Of a stretch of DNA of 41,660 nucleotides, positions 31,319 through 37,732 are shown piece after piece; position 1 is the stretch's first letter, and each line of letters starts with the position of its first letter. The notes under the pieces were generated by a model. That model was not told where the DNA came from and searched no databases. It worked only from the letters and a program-made list of their open reading frames with translations. Where the stretch lies: positions 1-41,660 of the IMG/VR virus record IMGVR_UViG_3300025846_000005; one strand, 5' to 3'. Origin of the DNA: a virus. The translations under genes were made by a program, and so were the position numbers.

Positions 31319-31642
31319 GTGGCATTAGTTTACCAAGCGGAAGCTATCACGCCACAGGAAGCCCTAGAAACAGTCACAGCACCTATTGTCAGTGAACAAG
31401 AAGCCAAACAATATATTTATTACAAGGAAAGTACGAATCGGCTTGACGCGATCAATCCATCATCAGGAAGTTGCGGAATCGGTCAGTCGCTTCCATGCAG
31501 TAAGCTAGAAAGTGTATGCCCTGACTGGCGCACAAATTATGAGTGCAGCGACCAGTTCTTCACAGCCTATGTAACAGCGAGGTATGGCGGCTGGGTAGGG
31601 GCATACGATTTTTGGGTTAACCAAGGACATAATTGGTATTAA
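31319..31642 (+). CDS. Lysozyme-like transglycosylase domain
   Basis: The domain (QEAKQYIYYKESTNRLDAIN, PSSGSCGIGQSLPCSKL, RYGGWVGAYDFW) resembles small soluble lytic transglycosylases, with the catalytic Glu in YYKES. The first canonical start is GTG at 31319, which has no ribosome site. In frame upstream, from 31277, the sequence reads SRRKIVATVAIIIEVALVYQAEA, a secretion signal-like stretch without any usual start codon. This frame is therefore best explained by -1 frameshifting from the TM gene. It lies in the early region, not near the lysis genes. Confidence 0.6.
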   Translation: MALVYQAEAITPQEALETVTAPIVSEQEAKQYIYYKESTNRLDAINPSSGSCGIGQSLPCSKLESVCPDWRTNYECSDQFFTAYVTARYGGWVGAYDFWVNQGHNWY

Positions 31643-31652
31643 AGGAGAGAAC

Positions 31653-31862
31653 ATGAACACATACGACCTAACAGAACGAATAATGGCAGCCGAAACTCCA
31701 GCCGATGGTGAGGCTATCTTAATAGAGTATATTAAACAGGCTAAACCAAAAAAGATTTCACAAAGTGATAGTTTTGGAAATGTTTACGGACCTAGTTATT
31801 ATGGAGCGAACGCAATCGACCAATACGAACAAAACCTATTAAAAGAGAGTGAGAAGAAATAA
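31653..31862 (+). CDS. Small unknown protein
   Basis: This encodes 69 aa with AAGGAG. The first half is an acidic helix and the second half is Ser/Tyr/Gly-rich. No family is recognised. Confidence 0.5.
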   Translation: MNTYDLTERIMAAETPADGEAILIEYIKQAKPKKISQSDSFGNVYGPSYYGANAIDQYEQNLLKESEKK

Positions 31863-31864
31863 TT

Positions 31865-32014
31865 ATGACAACTACATCTACAATTACTATCACGATGGAT
31901 GACTGTATAAACAACTGTATATTAGCTCAACTAGCCCAATATCCATGTAGTAAGATAGAACTTGGCGACATAGGTAGGTTTATCTATGTAAAGTTCAACA
32001 AGGAGGACAATTAA
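31865..32014 (+). CDS. 49-aa protein with three Cys
   Basis: It starts 2 bp after the previous gene. A Thr/Ile-rich beginning is followed by CINNC and PCSK. The sequence ends inside the AAGGAGG site of the next gene. No function is recognised. Confidence 0.4.
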   Translation: MTTTSTITITMDDCINNCILAQLAQYPCSKIELGDIGRFIYVKFNKEDN

Positions 32015-32015
32015 A

Positions 32016-32300
32016 ATGAGTAAAAAGCAAGACATAACAAGAATAGTCTATCGTGATTTTCCATTTGCTACTGTAACTGGCTATTTTAATGGCGATATGT
32101 TTGAGGATTGGCTAAACTGTTCAGACAAGAACGACCCATATAGGGAACTAAAAAAATTCTTCATCATTAGAGACGAGCAGATTTATCAGCAAGCATTAGA
32201 TAAAATAAAGGAACAATTAAATAGTAGTGTAGATAAAAAATGGACTCAAGAGCAGGCGGATAGGTCGTATAACTGGAATGAAGACGTTGGAGATAAATAA
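32016..32300 (+). CDS. Small unknown protein
   Basis: This encodes 94 aa with a strong AGGAGG site. It is aromatic-rich in the first half (YRDFPFATVTGYFNGDMFEDW) with a helical, charged second half. No family is recognised. Confidence 0.5.
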   Translation: MSKKQDITRIVYRDFPFATVTGYFNGDMFEDWLNCSDKNDPYRELKKFFIIRDEQIYQQALDKIKEQLNSSVDKKWTQEQADRSYNWNEDVGDK

Positions 32301-32301
32301 C

Positions 32302-32478
32302 ATGACTTTAGTTAATACAGACGAAAGAATAGTTGTAAATAAAAATAATAGTATATTTAAAAAAATAAAACGCATATTATGCAATCATAGTTTTTTCCCA
32401 GAATTAAATTATGATTTACGAAAGAAAAAGTTTGTATGCAAAAAATGTGGCAAAGTTGTTTACATAAGGAGCTACTAA
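32302..32478 (+). CDS. Small zinc-ribbon protein
   Basis: This encodes 58 aa from the ATG at 32302, with GGAG 10 nt upstream. A basic helix (IFKKIKRILCNH) is followed by CKKCGK near the C-terminus. It is probably nucleic-acid binding. The alternative start at 32278 lies in the previous gene. Confidence 0.5.
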   Translation: MTLVNTDERIVVNKNNSIFKKIKRILCNHSFFPELNYDLRKKKFVCKKCGKVVYIRSY

Positions 32479-32841
32479 ATGACCAATACACCCCAAACCA
32501 GTAACCCTACACTAGATAAACTAAAGGACAGAATATACTTAGCATTAGAAACAATGCATAAAAGCAAACATCTTAAATCTGGCTGCTTTTGCACTACCGA
32601 AGTATCTGGTGCTTTTAGATTTTCACTTGAGGCAATAGATTCCTATATTGAAAGCAAGATAGAACTAGCAAAGATAGAGGCGAAGATTGAAGAATTGAGG
32701 GACACTACCAATATGTATTTTGATGATTCAACAGCCACAAATGGAATTATTAAATTAAAATCTCATAATGTTAACCTATCTTTTAGCAATCGTTTATCAA
32801 CCCTAATAACTAATAAGGACAAGTTAAATGATATTACATAA
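32479..32841 (+). CDS. Small protein with shared N-terminal tag
   Basis: This encodes 120 aa. The opening MTNTPQTSNPTLD recurs as MNNTPQTSNHTLD in the gene at 33949, while the remainder is unrelated. The body is helical with GCFCTT near residue 35 and a charged helix at about 58-78. No function is recognised. Confidence 0.5.
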   Translation: MTNTPQTSNPTLDKLKDRIYLALETMHKSKHLKSGCFCTTEVSGAFRFSLEAIDSYIESKIELAKIEAKIEELRDTTNMYFDDSTATNGIIKLKSHNVNLSFSNRLSTLITNKDKLNDIT

Positions 32842-33034
32842 CTGTATAGAGTGTGATTATTTTGAGATGATACCCATTGCAGATAAATGTCCTGCTTTTC
32901 AAAAATATACTTGTCCTGAGTGCAAAACCGTTCAATGGATAAAACACTCACGAATTGACCCTACGACATATTCAGAAGATATGGTTGAAGTCGATGAAGA
33001 AAATCATAATATTAAATTAAAGGAGCAACTATGA
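32828..33034 (+). CDS. Small zinc-finger protein
   Basis: This encodes 68 aa with CIEC and CPEC pairs (about residues 6-9 and 29-32). It overlaps the previous gene by 14 nt and the next start by ATGA. The ending KEQL is shared with other cassette genes. Confidence 0.5.
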   Translation: MILHNCIECDYFEMIPIADKCPAFQKYTCPECKTVQWIKHSRIDPTTYSEDMVEVDEENHNIKLKEQL

Positions 33035-33171
33035 CCCCTACACTAGATAAGAAAACACTTAGAAAGAAAATACGCAATATCTTAATAGATTGGCGAGATA
33101 CTAACTTTACTGAAAGAGTATCATACCCACTAGACGACATAATGGACTTATTAAAAGCAAAGGAGAAATAG
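33031..33171 (+). CDS. 46-aa basic protein
   Basis: It starts in an ATGA overlap behind AAGGAG. It opens with MTPTLD, a shortened form of the tag in 32479 and 33949, then a basic helix. It ends KAKEK, the same ending as 33342-33599. Confidence 0.45.
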   Translation: MTPTLDKKTLRKKIRNILIDWRDTNFTERVSYPLDDIMDLLKAKEK

Positions 33172-33174
33172 GAA

Positions 33175-33345
33175 ATGATATATAAAGACCCATTCGCAAA
33201 TGCAGAAGCAAAAGAGGGAAAATGGTTTGCTTGGTATCCTGTGCAACTTGACGGAGAAAATAGGACAGCTTGGTTGTGTTATGTTAAGCGTGAATATATA
33301 GAGGCAGGCGGTTATGGTATGTATATTTATAGGAGAATTGTATGA
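33175..33345 (+). CDS. 56-aa Trp/Tyr-rich protein
   Basis: It starts 3 bp after the previous stop with the AGGAGAAATAGG sequence upstream. It is beta-like with several Trp and Tyr. Its stop overlaps the next start. No family is recognised. Confidence 0.4.
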   Translation: MIYKDPFANAEAKEGKWFAWYPVQLDGENRTAWLCYVKREYIEAGGYGMYIYRRIV

Positions 33346-33599
33346 CAACCAAGAATATAGATGAGATACTTGATGTTATACCAATTCATGAACATACGGC
33401 GAGTGACGGAATTACAGATACATATTGGGACTCAATAAATGCCAGGACATACCTAAAGCAAGCCATTAAATCTCTTATCTTAGAAGAACGGATTGATGAA
33501 CTACAACTTGCAGATAAAAGATATTTCATAAAAAATATAGGTTGGGTTAGCTATTTTATAGACCGTATTGACCAATTAAATAAAGCAAAGGAGAAATAG
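33342..33599 (+). CDS. Small unknown protein
   Basis: This encodes 85 aa behind AGGAG. The first 30 residues are polar with two His; then a helical part resembles the middle of 33949-34224 (LILEERID and LILKERID). It ends KAKEK. Confidence 0.45.
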   Translation: MTTKNIDEILDVIPIHEHTASDGITDTYWDSINARTYLKQAIKSLILEERIDELQLADKRYFIKNIGWVSYFIDRIDQLNKAKEK

Positions 33600-33602
33600 G
33601 AA

Positions 33603-33662
33603 ATGAGAAAGAAAGCAAAAGATGTTATTGAAATAACTAGACAAGTAACGAGGTTTTTATGA
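33603..33662 (+). CDS. 19-aa basic peptide
   Basis: It has the same upstream sequence as the gene at 33175 (CAAAGGAGAAATAGGAA). The short basic helix ends in an ATGA overlap with the next gene. It could be a truncated cassette gene. Confidence 0.3.
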   Translation: MRKKAKDVIEITRQVTRFL

Positions 33663-33952
33663 ATAAAGTAAGAGACCCATTAGCTGGCGACCCATATCGA
33701 CAGTACACACCTCTAACAATGCAAGAGTTGCTCTGGGACCAGAATGATAATAACCCAACAACTGAACCTAAGACTGTAGTAGATAAAGAATATTTTTTTG
33801 AACCACAAGAGAATCCACTAAACCAAGTTAAGCGTGAATCAGAGTTAATGGGTAGGAAAATGTTACTTTTGGAATTAATAGCATCAGCTAATCGTGTTGG
33901 AGCAACTGTTGTCACTATTGAATCACTAATAAAATTAAGCGAGCAGTTATGA
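33659..33952 (+). CDS. Small unknown protein
   Basis: This encodes 97 aa in an ATGA overlap. The first half is polar and Pro-rich, then a helical second half (ELMGRKMLLLELIASANR). It ends LSEQL, like 34255-34449. Confidence 0.45.
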   Translation: MNKVRDPLAGDPYRQYTPLTMQELLWDQNDNNPTTEPKTVVDKEYFFEPQENPLNQVKRESELMGRKMLLLELIASANRVGATVVTIESLIKLSEQL

Positions 33953-34224
33953 ATAATACACCCCAAACCAGTAACCATACACTAGATAATGAGATAGATA
34001 AGGCTTTTGCTATTTTAACAGGTGAAACTGGTGAATACGCAAAACTTTACCCAGGATATGACAAAGCCAAGCAATCACTTCACCAACTAATTTTAAAAGA
34101 AAGAATAGATACAGTTAATTCATTATTTAAAGGTTGGGTAGATTTAGAAACTGACGAACACTGGAAATATATGACCATAAAACATAGAGACCAGATTTTA
34201 TCTGAATTGGAGAGTAATTTATGA
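33949..34224 (+). CDS. Small protein with shared N-terminal tag
   Basis: This encodes 91 aa. It begins with MNNTPQTSNHTLD, almost the same as 32479. The remainder is helical and acidic. Start and stop both overlap neighbours (ATGA). Confidence 0.45.
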   Translation: MNNTPQTSNHTLDNEIDKAFAILTGETGEYAKLYPGYDKAKQSLHQLILKERIDTVNSLFKGWVDLETDEHWKYMTIKHRDQILSELESNL

Positions 34225-34253
34225 ATAATACAGACGATAAGAAAGGTAACTAA
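34221..34253 (+). CDS. 10-aa peptide, tag remnant
   Basis: It begins MNNT like the tagged genes but stops after ten residues. It overlaps the stop upstream by 4 nt and lies 1 bp before the next start. It may be a decayed cassette kept for coupling. Confidence 0.2.
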   Translation: MNNTDDKKGN

Positions 34254-34254
34254 T

Positions 34255-34449
34255 ATGAGTAAAATTAAATACCCAAATGATTGGTTAGGCGAAAGTAGTT
34301 TAGGACAGATTGTTAACTTTGCCGAATTAACAAAATTATGTAAGGTAAACGGATTAAACTCTGGTAATATATCTTATATTGTTGACGTAATCAACACTGC
34401 TACTCTGCGAATTATAGATGAAATCACTACCGAAAGCGAACAGTTATGA
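34255..34449 (+). CDS. Small unknown protein
   Basis: This encodes 64 aa, mixed alpha/beta, ending TESEQL, the cassette ending. It has a weak GAAAGG site. No family is recognised. Confidence 0.45.
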   Translation: MSKIKYPNDWLGESSLGQIVNFAELTKLCKVNGLNSGNISYIVDVINTATLRIIDEITTESEQL

Positions 34450-34511
34450 CCATACGTCAATTTAGAAAATATATTAGAGACACTATTAAAGAATATAGGG
34501 AGAAGAAATAA
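34446..34511 (+). CDS. 21-aa basic peptide
   Basis: The start is in an ATGA overlap and the stop is in TAATG with the next gene. The peptide is a basic amphipathic helix. Overlap on both sides supports translation. Confidence 0.3.
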   Translation: MTIRQFRKYIRDTIKEYREKK

Positions 34512-34666
34512 TGCAATCACCATTAGACAATCCAGATACAAAGATAATTAAACCTAATCCCAGGGTCGTTCTGGACGATCAACCGGAAACAGTCCTAGTC
34601 GATATTCTAAACGAGAAACACAAGCTATTGATAAACGTAAGCGACTGTGATAAAATAGAGACATAA
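34511..34666 (+). CDS. 51-aa protein overlapping promoter P3
   Basis: It starts behind GGGAG (34498-34502). It is acidic, with Pro/Asp-rich beginning. Its last 14 codons (LLINVSDCDKIET end) coincide with promoter P3, so the same DNA encodes protein and promoter. Confidence 0.4.
   Translation: MQSPLDNPDTKIIKPNPRVVLDDQPETVLVDILNEKHKLLINVSDCDKIET
34628..34656 (+). promoter_or_regulatory. Early promoter P3 with conserved spacer element
   Basis: TTGATA (34628-34633), 17 bp, TAAAAT (34651-34656), with CGTAAGCGACTGTGATAA at 34636-34653. It lies within the end of the 51-aa gene. A leader with AAGAAGGGG leads to 34691. Confidence 0.75.
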
Positions 34667-34690
34667 CAAACCAAGAAGGGGTAAAAAGTT

Positions 34691-34798
34691 ATGGAAATTA
34701 CAGACCAAGCAGACCAGTACGAATATATAGACTCACTATTCTTAGGCGCATTTACGCCTGACTATGGGGATTGGAGTGAGACTAGCGATGAAAACTAG
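34691..34798 (+). CDS. 35-aa acidic protein
   Basis: First gene behind P3, with AAGGGG 8 nt upstream of the ATG. It is highly acidic with several Tyr and Phe. The end overlaps the next start by 11 nt. A strongly expressed small acidic early protein is a common form of host-takeover protein, but no target can be named. Confidence 0.5.
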   Translation: MEITDQADQYEYIDSLFLGAFTPDYGDWSETSDEN

Positions 34799-35021
34799 AA
34801 AATATGGCCGCCATTTTAACGCTGGTGTTGATAACCAAATCAAGGTTACTAACTTCATGGACGAAATATATAACGATTCGATGTGTGGTCTACAAAAGTT
34901 AACTATCCGACCAATTAAACATCTAAACATTATCGACCAGTCAATCGAATATACAGCCGAGTTCTTAACAGCTAGAGATACACCACATCACGCTACACTA
35001 GCTAATTGGATTGAGGCGTAA
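34788..35021 (+). CDS. Small unknown protein
   Basis: This encodes 77 aa from the ATG at 34788 with GGAG 11 nt upstream; an in-frame ATG at 34764 lacks a site. Basic N-terminus, then mixed. No family is recognised. Confidence 0.5.
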   Translation: MKTRKYGRHFNAGVDNQIKVTNFMDEIYNDSMCGLQKLTIRPIKHLNIIDQSIEYTAEFLTARDTPHHATLANWIEA

Positions 35022-35022
35022 G

Positions 35023-35235
35023 ATGGCACATATTGAAGGTAGAAAACTAGAGGTAACATTACCAGGTGGGCGTATCGTTAGCCACCAAAGAGCTGCACAG
35101 ATTATCAATAAAGACAATAAATATTATCTACAAAAAAGAAAATATCTGACATCTGACGAAGGTAGGAAAATACATAATGCTATTGCAATGAAGTCATGGA
35201 ATAAGATGAAATTATTAAGGAATAGAGAGGTTTAA
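35023..35235 (+). CDS. Small basic protein
   Basis: This encodes 70 aa from the ATG at 35023, with GAGG 6 nt upstream. It is basic (many Arg and Lys), with a possible DNA-binding helix. No family is recognised. Confidence 0.5.
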   Translation: MAHIEGRKLEVTLPGGRIVSHQRAAQIINKDNKYYLQKRKYLTSDEGRKIHNAIAMKSWNKMKLLRNREV

Positions 35236-35236
35236 G

Positions 35237-35521
35237 ATGATTCAATCAACCTCACAAGAAGCCTACGACCTAATTGTTGATAAGCTAGGCGACAGACAGA
35301 TGCAAGTCTTTCACGCCCTAAGACGTATCGAACCAGCCTGTAACAAAGCTATCGCTGCTGAACTTGAATTACCAATTAACGAAGTAACACCACGAATAAA
35401 CGAATTACGTTATAAAGGTGTCGTTGAGCAAGCGTTTAAGGCTGAATACGATGGCCGAACAGTAATCTTTTGGCAAATCAAACACCCTGAAATTAACTGG
35501 ATACAAAAGGAACTAATTTAA
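35237..35521 (+). CDS. Winged-helix DNA-binding protein
   Basis: This encodes 94 aa. Residues 20-80 form a helix-turn-helix with wing (RQMQVFHALRR, CNKAIAAELELPINEVTPRINELRYKGVVE, then a beta wing), as in MarR-like small phage regulators. It is the only clear sequence-specific regulator candidate of the early region. Its stop overlaps the next start. Confidence 0.65.
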   Translation: MIQSTSQEAYDLIVDKLGDRQMQVFHALRRIEPACNKAIAAELELPINEVTPRINELRYKGVVEQAFKAEYDGRTVIFWQIKHPEINWIQKELI

Positions 35522-35730
35522 TGTTTCACCTAGCAGTTGCACCTGACTACCTAGATGATAAAGAAATGGAGAAATATCGCAGAGCATTAAAGGTATGGGA
35601 TAAAAAGCTAGATCGTTGTGATGACGAAGTTTTAATTTACATTAGGGAACGGATAAATTATTTATTAGAAGTAAGAAGCCAGAATTATCTGGCAGAAATG
35701 GAAAGCGATGAAAATAAAACTACAAATTAA
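35521..35730 (+). CDS. Small helical protein
   Basis: This encodes 69 aa, helical, charged. It overlaps the pentapeptide-repeat gene by 23 nt. No family is recognised. Confidence 0.45.
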   Translation: MFHLAVAPDYLDDKEMEKYRRALKVWDKKLDRCDDEVLIYIRERINYLLEVRSQNYLAEMESDENKTTN

Positions 35731-36526
35731 TAACCGATATACTGGCAAGGTTATTTTCGAGTTAGAAACAGCAAACAATACCATTAAGAAAACCCTATTA
35801 GAAGCTATTAAGCAAGACGCAAACCTACAAGACGCAAACCTACAAGGCGCATACCTACAAGACGCAAACCTACGAGGCGCATACCTACAAGGCGCAAACC
35901 TACAAGGCGCAAACCTACAAGGCGCAAACCTACAAGACGCAAACCTACAAGGCGCAAACCTACAAGACGCATACCTACAAGGCGCATACCTACAAGGCGC
36001 AAACCTACGAGGCGCATACCTACAAGGCGCATACCTACAAGGCGCAAACCTACAAGACGCATACCTACAAGGCGCAAACCTACAAGGCGCAAACCTACAA
36101 GACGCATACCTACAAGGCGCAAACCTACAAGGCGCAAACCTACAAGACGCATACCTACAAGGCGCATACCTACGAGACGCAAAAGATGCCGACTATGCAA
36201 TAGCAATGACTCGTATATTGCCAGATGGTGACATAATCGGTTACAAAAAATGTGTTGATAATAAAATAGTTAAACTCTTAATCCCTAAAGAGGCTAAACG
36301 CTCACATGCTTTTGGTCGCAAGTGTCGGGCTGAATATGCACAAGTAATGGAGATAACTAAAAGCGGTAAAAACTATAAGAAAGCCATCAGTAATCATAGC
36401 GATAGTTTTATATATAAAGTCGGTGAGACAATCTACCCAGATAGTTTTGATGAAAATTGGATGGAAGAATGTTCAAATGGGGTGCATTTCTTTATAACTA
36501 AAATAGAAGCTGAAAAATATTTATGA
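35708..36526 (+). CDS. Pentapeptide-repeat protein with C-terminal domain
   Basis: This encodes 272 aa. A 35-residue lead is followed by 24 perfect pentapeptides A-(N/Y)-L-(Q/R)-(D/G) and then a globular domain of about 115 residues (YAIAMTRILPDGDIIGYKKC and a C-terminal NGVHFFITKIEAEKYL), similar to the DUF5758-type domain often joined to such repeats in phages. Pentapeptide helices can mimic DNA and bind gyrase; whether this one does is unknown. Confidence 0.8.
   Translation: MKIKLQINNRYTGKVIFELETANNTIKKTLLEAIKQDANLQDANLQGAYLQDANLRGAYLQGANLQGANLQGANLQDANLQGANLQDAYLQGAYLQGANLRGAYLQGAYLQGANLQDAYLQGANLQGANLQDAYLQGANLQGANLQDAYLQGAYLRDAKDADYAIAMTRILPDGDIIGYKKCVDNKIVKLLIPKEAKRSHAFGRKCRAEYAQVMEITKSGKNYKKAISNHSDSFIYKVGETIYPDSFDENWMEECSNGVHFFITKIEAEKYL
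35821..36180 (+). repeat. 24 tandem 15-bp units
   Basis: Near-perfect 15-bp units differ only at three positions (A/T giving N or Y, A/G giving Q or R, A/G giving D or G). Synonymous variation is absent, which implies recent expansion by slippage or recombination. Confidence 0.95.
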
Positions 36527-36867
36527 TTACTGAATTAAAAGATAACGAGATATTTGTTTTTGGTAGTAATTTACAAGGTTTCCATACTGGCGGTGCAGCC
36601 AAGCAAGCTATAGAACATTTTGGTGCAATCCTAGGCAAAGGGGTTGGTATACAAGGCCAGTCATATGCGATACCTACTATGGGTGGATTACAAGAACTAC
36701 AACAGTACTCATTAGATTTTATAGAATACGCAATATTACGACCAGATTTAACGTTCTTATTGACACCTATAGGTACTGGAATCGCCGGATATGATGTTGA
36801 AAGCATTAGACTGATATTTGCAAAAACACCTGAAAATATAATATTTACCGAGGAGTGGAATAAATAA
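36523..36867 (+). CDS. A1S_2505-type, macro-like protein
   Basis: This encodes 114 aa. EIFVFGSNLQGFHTGGAAKQA and YAIPTMGG are the hallmarks of the phage A1S_2505 family, whose Gly-rich loops resemble ADP-ribose-binding macro domains. The start overlaps the pentapeptide gene (ATGA). Removal or binding of ADP-ribose is plausible but not shown. Confidence 0.65.
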   Translation: MITELKDNEIFVFGSNLQGFHTGGAAKQAIEHFGAILGKGVGIQGQSYAIPTMGGLQELQQYSLDFIEYAILRPDLTFLLTPIGTGIAGYDVESIRLIFAKTPENIIFTEEWNK

Positions 36868-36868
36868 C

Positions 36869-37084
36869 ATGAGCAACACATCAAAGGGTGGTCAGACACT
36901 ACGAGAAAGCAATATTAAAAAGTATGGTACTTACGAGAAGTATGTCGAGTACATGCACGCTATTTCTTCAAGGGGTGGGTCTAAGCTAGGAGTGGAAAAG
37001 GGATTCGCTGCAAGACCTGACTTGGCCGCTGCCTGTGGAAAAATTGGGGGCCGTATATCACGCCGTCGCCCAAAGGCTGTATAA
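36869..37084 (+). CDS. KGG-type small stress protein
   Basis: This encodes 71 aa. RGGSKLGVEKGFAARPDLAAACGKIGG resembles KGG/stress-induced small proteins found in phages and bacteria. Basic C-terminus (RRRPKAV). It starts 1 bp after the previous gene. Confidence 0.6.
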   Translation: MSNTSKGGQTLRESNIKKYGTYEKYVEYMHAISSRGGSKLGVEKGFAARPDLAAACGKIGGRISRRRPKAV

Positions 37085-37085
37085 T

Positions 37086-37211
37086 ATGATAGTCAACACC
37101 AACAGCCACAAAGACATCACCGAGATAGTAATAATCTGGTCATTAACAGTTGCAGCAGCAATTACCTTAGCTATATTATTTGAACTGTACATTGAATCAA
37201 GAATCATATGA
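37086..37211 (+). CDS. 41-aa single-TM protein
   Basis: It starts 1 bp after the KGG gene. A TM segment covers about residues 14-35. It is the last early gene before the structured non-coding stretch. Confidence 0.4.
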   Translation: MIVNTNSHKDITEIVIIWSLTVAAAITLAILFELYIESRII

Positions 37212-37213
37212 AC

Positions 37214-37275
37214 GGTTGCCCTTTGCGCTGAGTTTAGAGTAGCACAACGGCCATAGCATTCACCTGCTGGCAACC
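37214..37275 (+). ncRNA. Structured element with 7-bp closing helix
   Basis: GGTTGCC (37214-37220) and GGCAACC (37269-37275) are perfect inverted copies enclosing 48 nt. The size recalls a tRNA, but D, anticodon and T arms are not met. It may be a leader or a separate RNA. Confidence 0.35.
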
Positions 37276-37429
37276 TGTGATAAGAACTTTGAAAATTATG
37301 CAGAGCAGTTAGGGTAAAAGAGCTAACACGGTTAAACGCATAGTAATGTTTAACAGCCTCGCTTGAGCTGGTCAAGCGCTCGGTAGAACGCTATGGTTGA
37401 AAACCAACCACCCTATCTCATCTGCATAA
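37276..37429 (+). ncRNA. Multibranched RNA candidate before the terminase genes
   Basis: CTGTGATAAG (37275-37284) repeats the end of the early promoter element and can serve as an extended -10; a start near 37293 is 3 nt before the closing helix TTATGCAGA/TCTGCATAA (37296-37304, 37421-37429; 9 bp perfect). Inside are hairpins GTTAG/CTAAC, GTTAAAC/GTTTAAC, GCTTGA/TCAAGC and GGTT/AACC. There is no ORF of note. It looks like a compact four-arm RNA of about 135 nt. Confidence 0.45.
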
Positions 37430-37458
37430 CTACACTTTAACTTAACCTAGGAGGTTAC

Positions 37459-37551
37459 ATTAGTAAACTAAGTACATTCAAACTAGACTACGAGGCAGAT
37501 AAAAGTTACAGAGAAATAAAACTGGAATTGAAAGCGAGAACTGTAAAATGA
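37459..37551 (+). CDS. 30-aa ORF with ATT start
   Basis: AGGAGG (37449-37454) is followed 4 nt later by ATT and an open frame of 30 codons. No ATG, GTG or TTG start exists in the frame. The stop overlaps the next start (ATGA), the junction type used across the early region. The peptide is charged and helical. Confidence 0.35.
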   Translation: MSKLSTFKLDYEADKSYREIKLELKARTVK

Positions 37552-37727
37552 TGACTAGATTTTTATGTTTTATTGGACTACATTATTGTCCAACTAAACA
37601 ATTTAAGTTCTATCAACCTAAAGCTTACAACGGTAATGCATGGTTATATGGAAGTTGTAGATTTATGAGACTTAAGAAGTCTAGATCATATTGCATATAT
37701 TGTGGGCGTAAAGGTTATTTAAGATAA
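37548..37727 (+). CDS. 59-aa zinc-binding protein
   Basis: It starts in the ATGA overlap. It is aromatic and basic with four or five Cys, including CIYCGRKG at the end. A zinc site is likely. No family is recognised. Confidence 0.45.
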   Translation: MMTRFLCFIGLHYCPTKQFKFYQPKAYNGNAWLYGSCRFMRLKKSRSYCIYCGRKGYLR

Positions 37728-37732
37728 AATAA

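Noticed and set aside
35821-36180. CRISPR-like regular repeats
   Set aside because: The units are 15 bp without spacers and encode pentapeptides in frame.
35808-36206. Long open frame on the minus strand (repeated LRLVG/MRLVG)
   Set aside because: It is the mirror of the 15-bp tandem repeat of the pentapeptide gene and has no ribosome site.
37214-37275. Possible tRNA with 7-bp acceptor GGTTGCC/GGCAACC
   Set aside because: At 62 nt it is too short, and it has no acceptable T-loop, D-arm or anticodon arm.
37361-37429. tRNA-Phe-like stretch (AGCG-CTCGGTAGAA-CGCT followed by a TTGAAAA loop)
   Set aside because: The D-arm and anticodon loop look right, but the anticodon stem pairs for only three bases, there is no T-arm, and no matching acceptor or CCA. 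I keep it only as part of the structured element.
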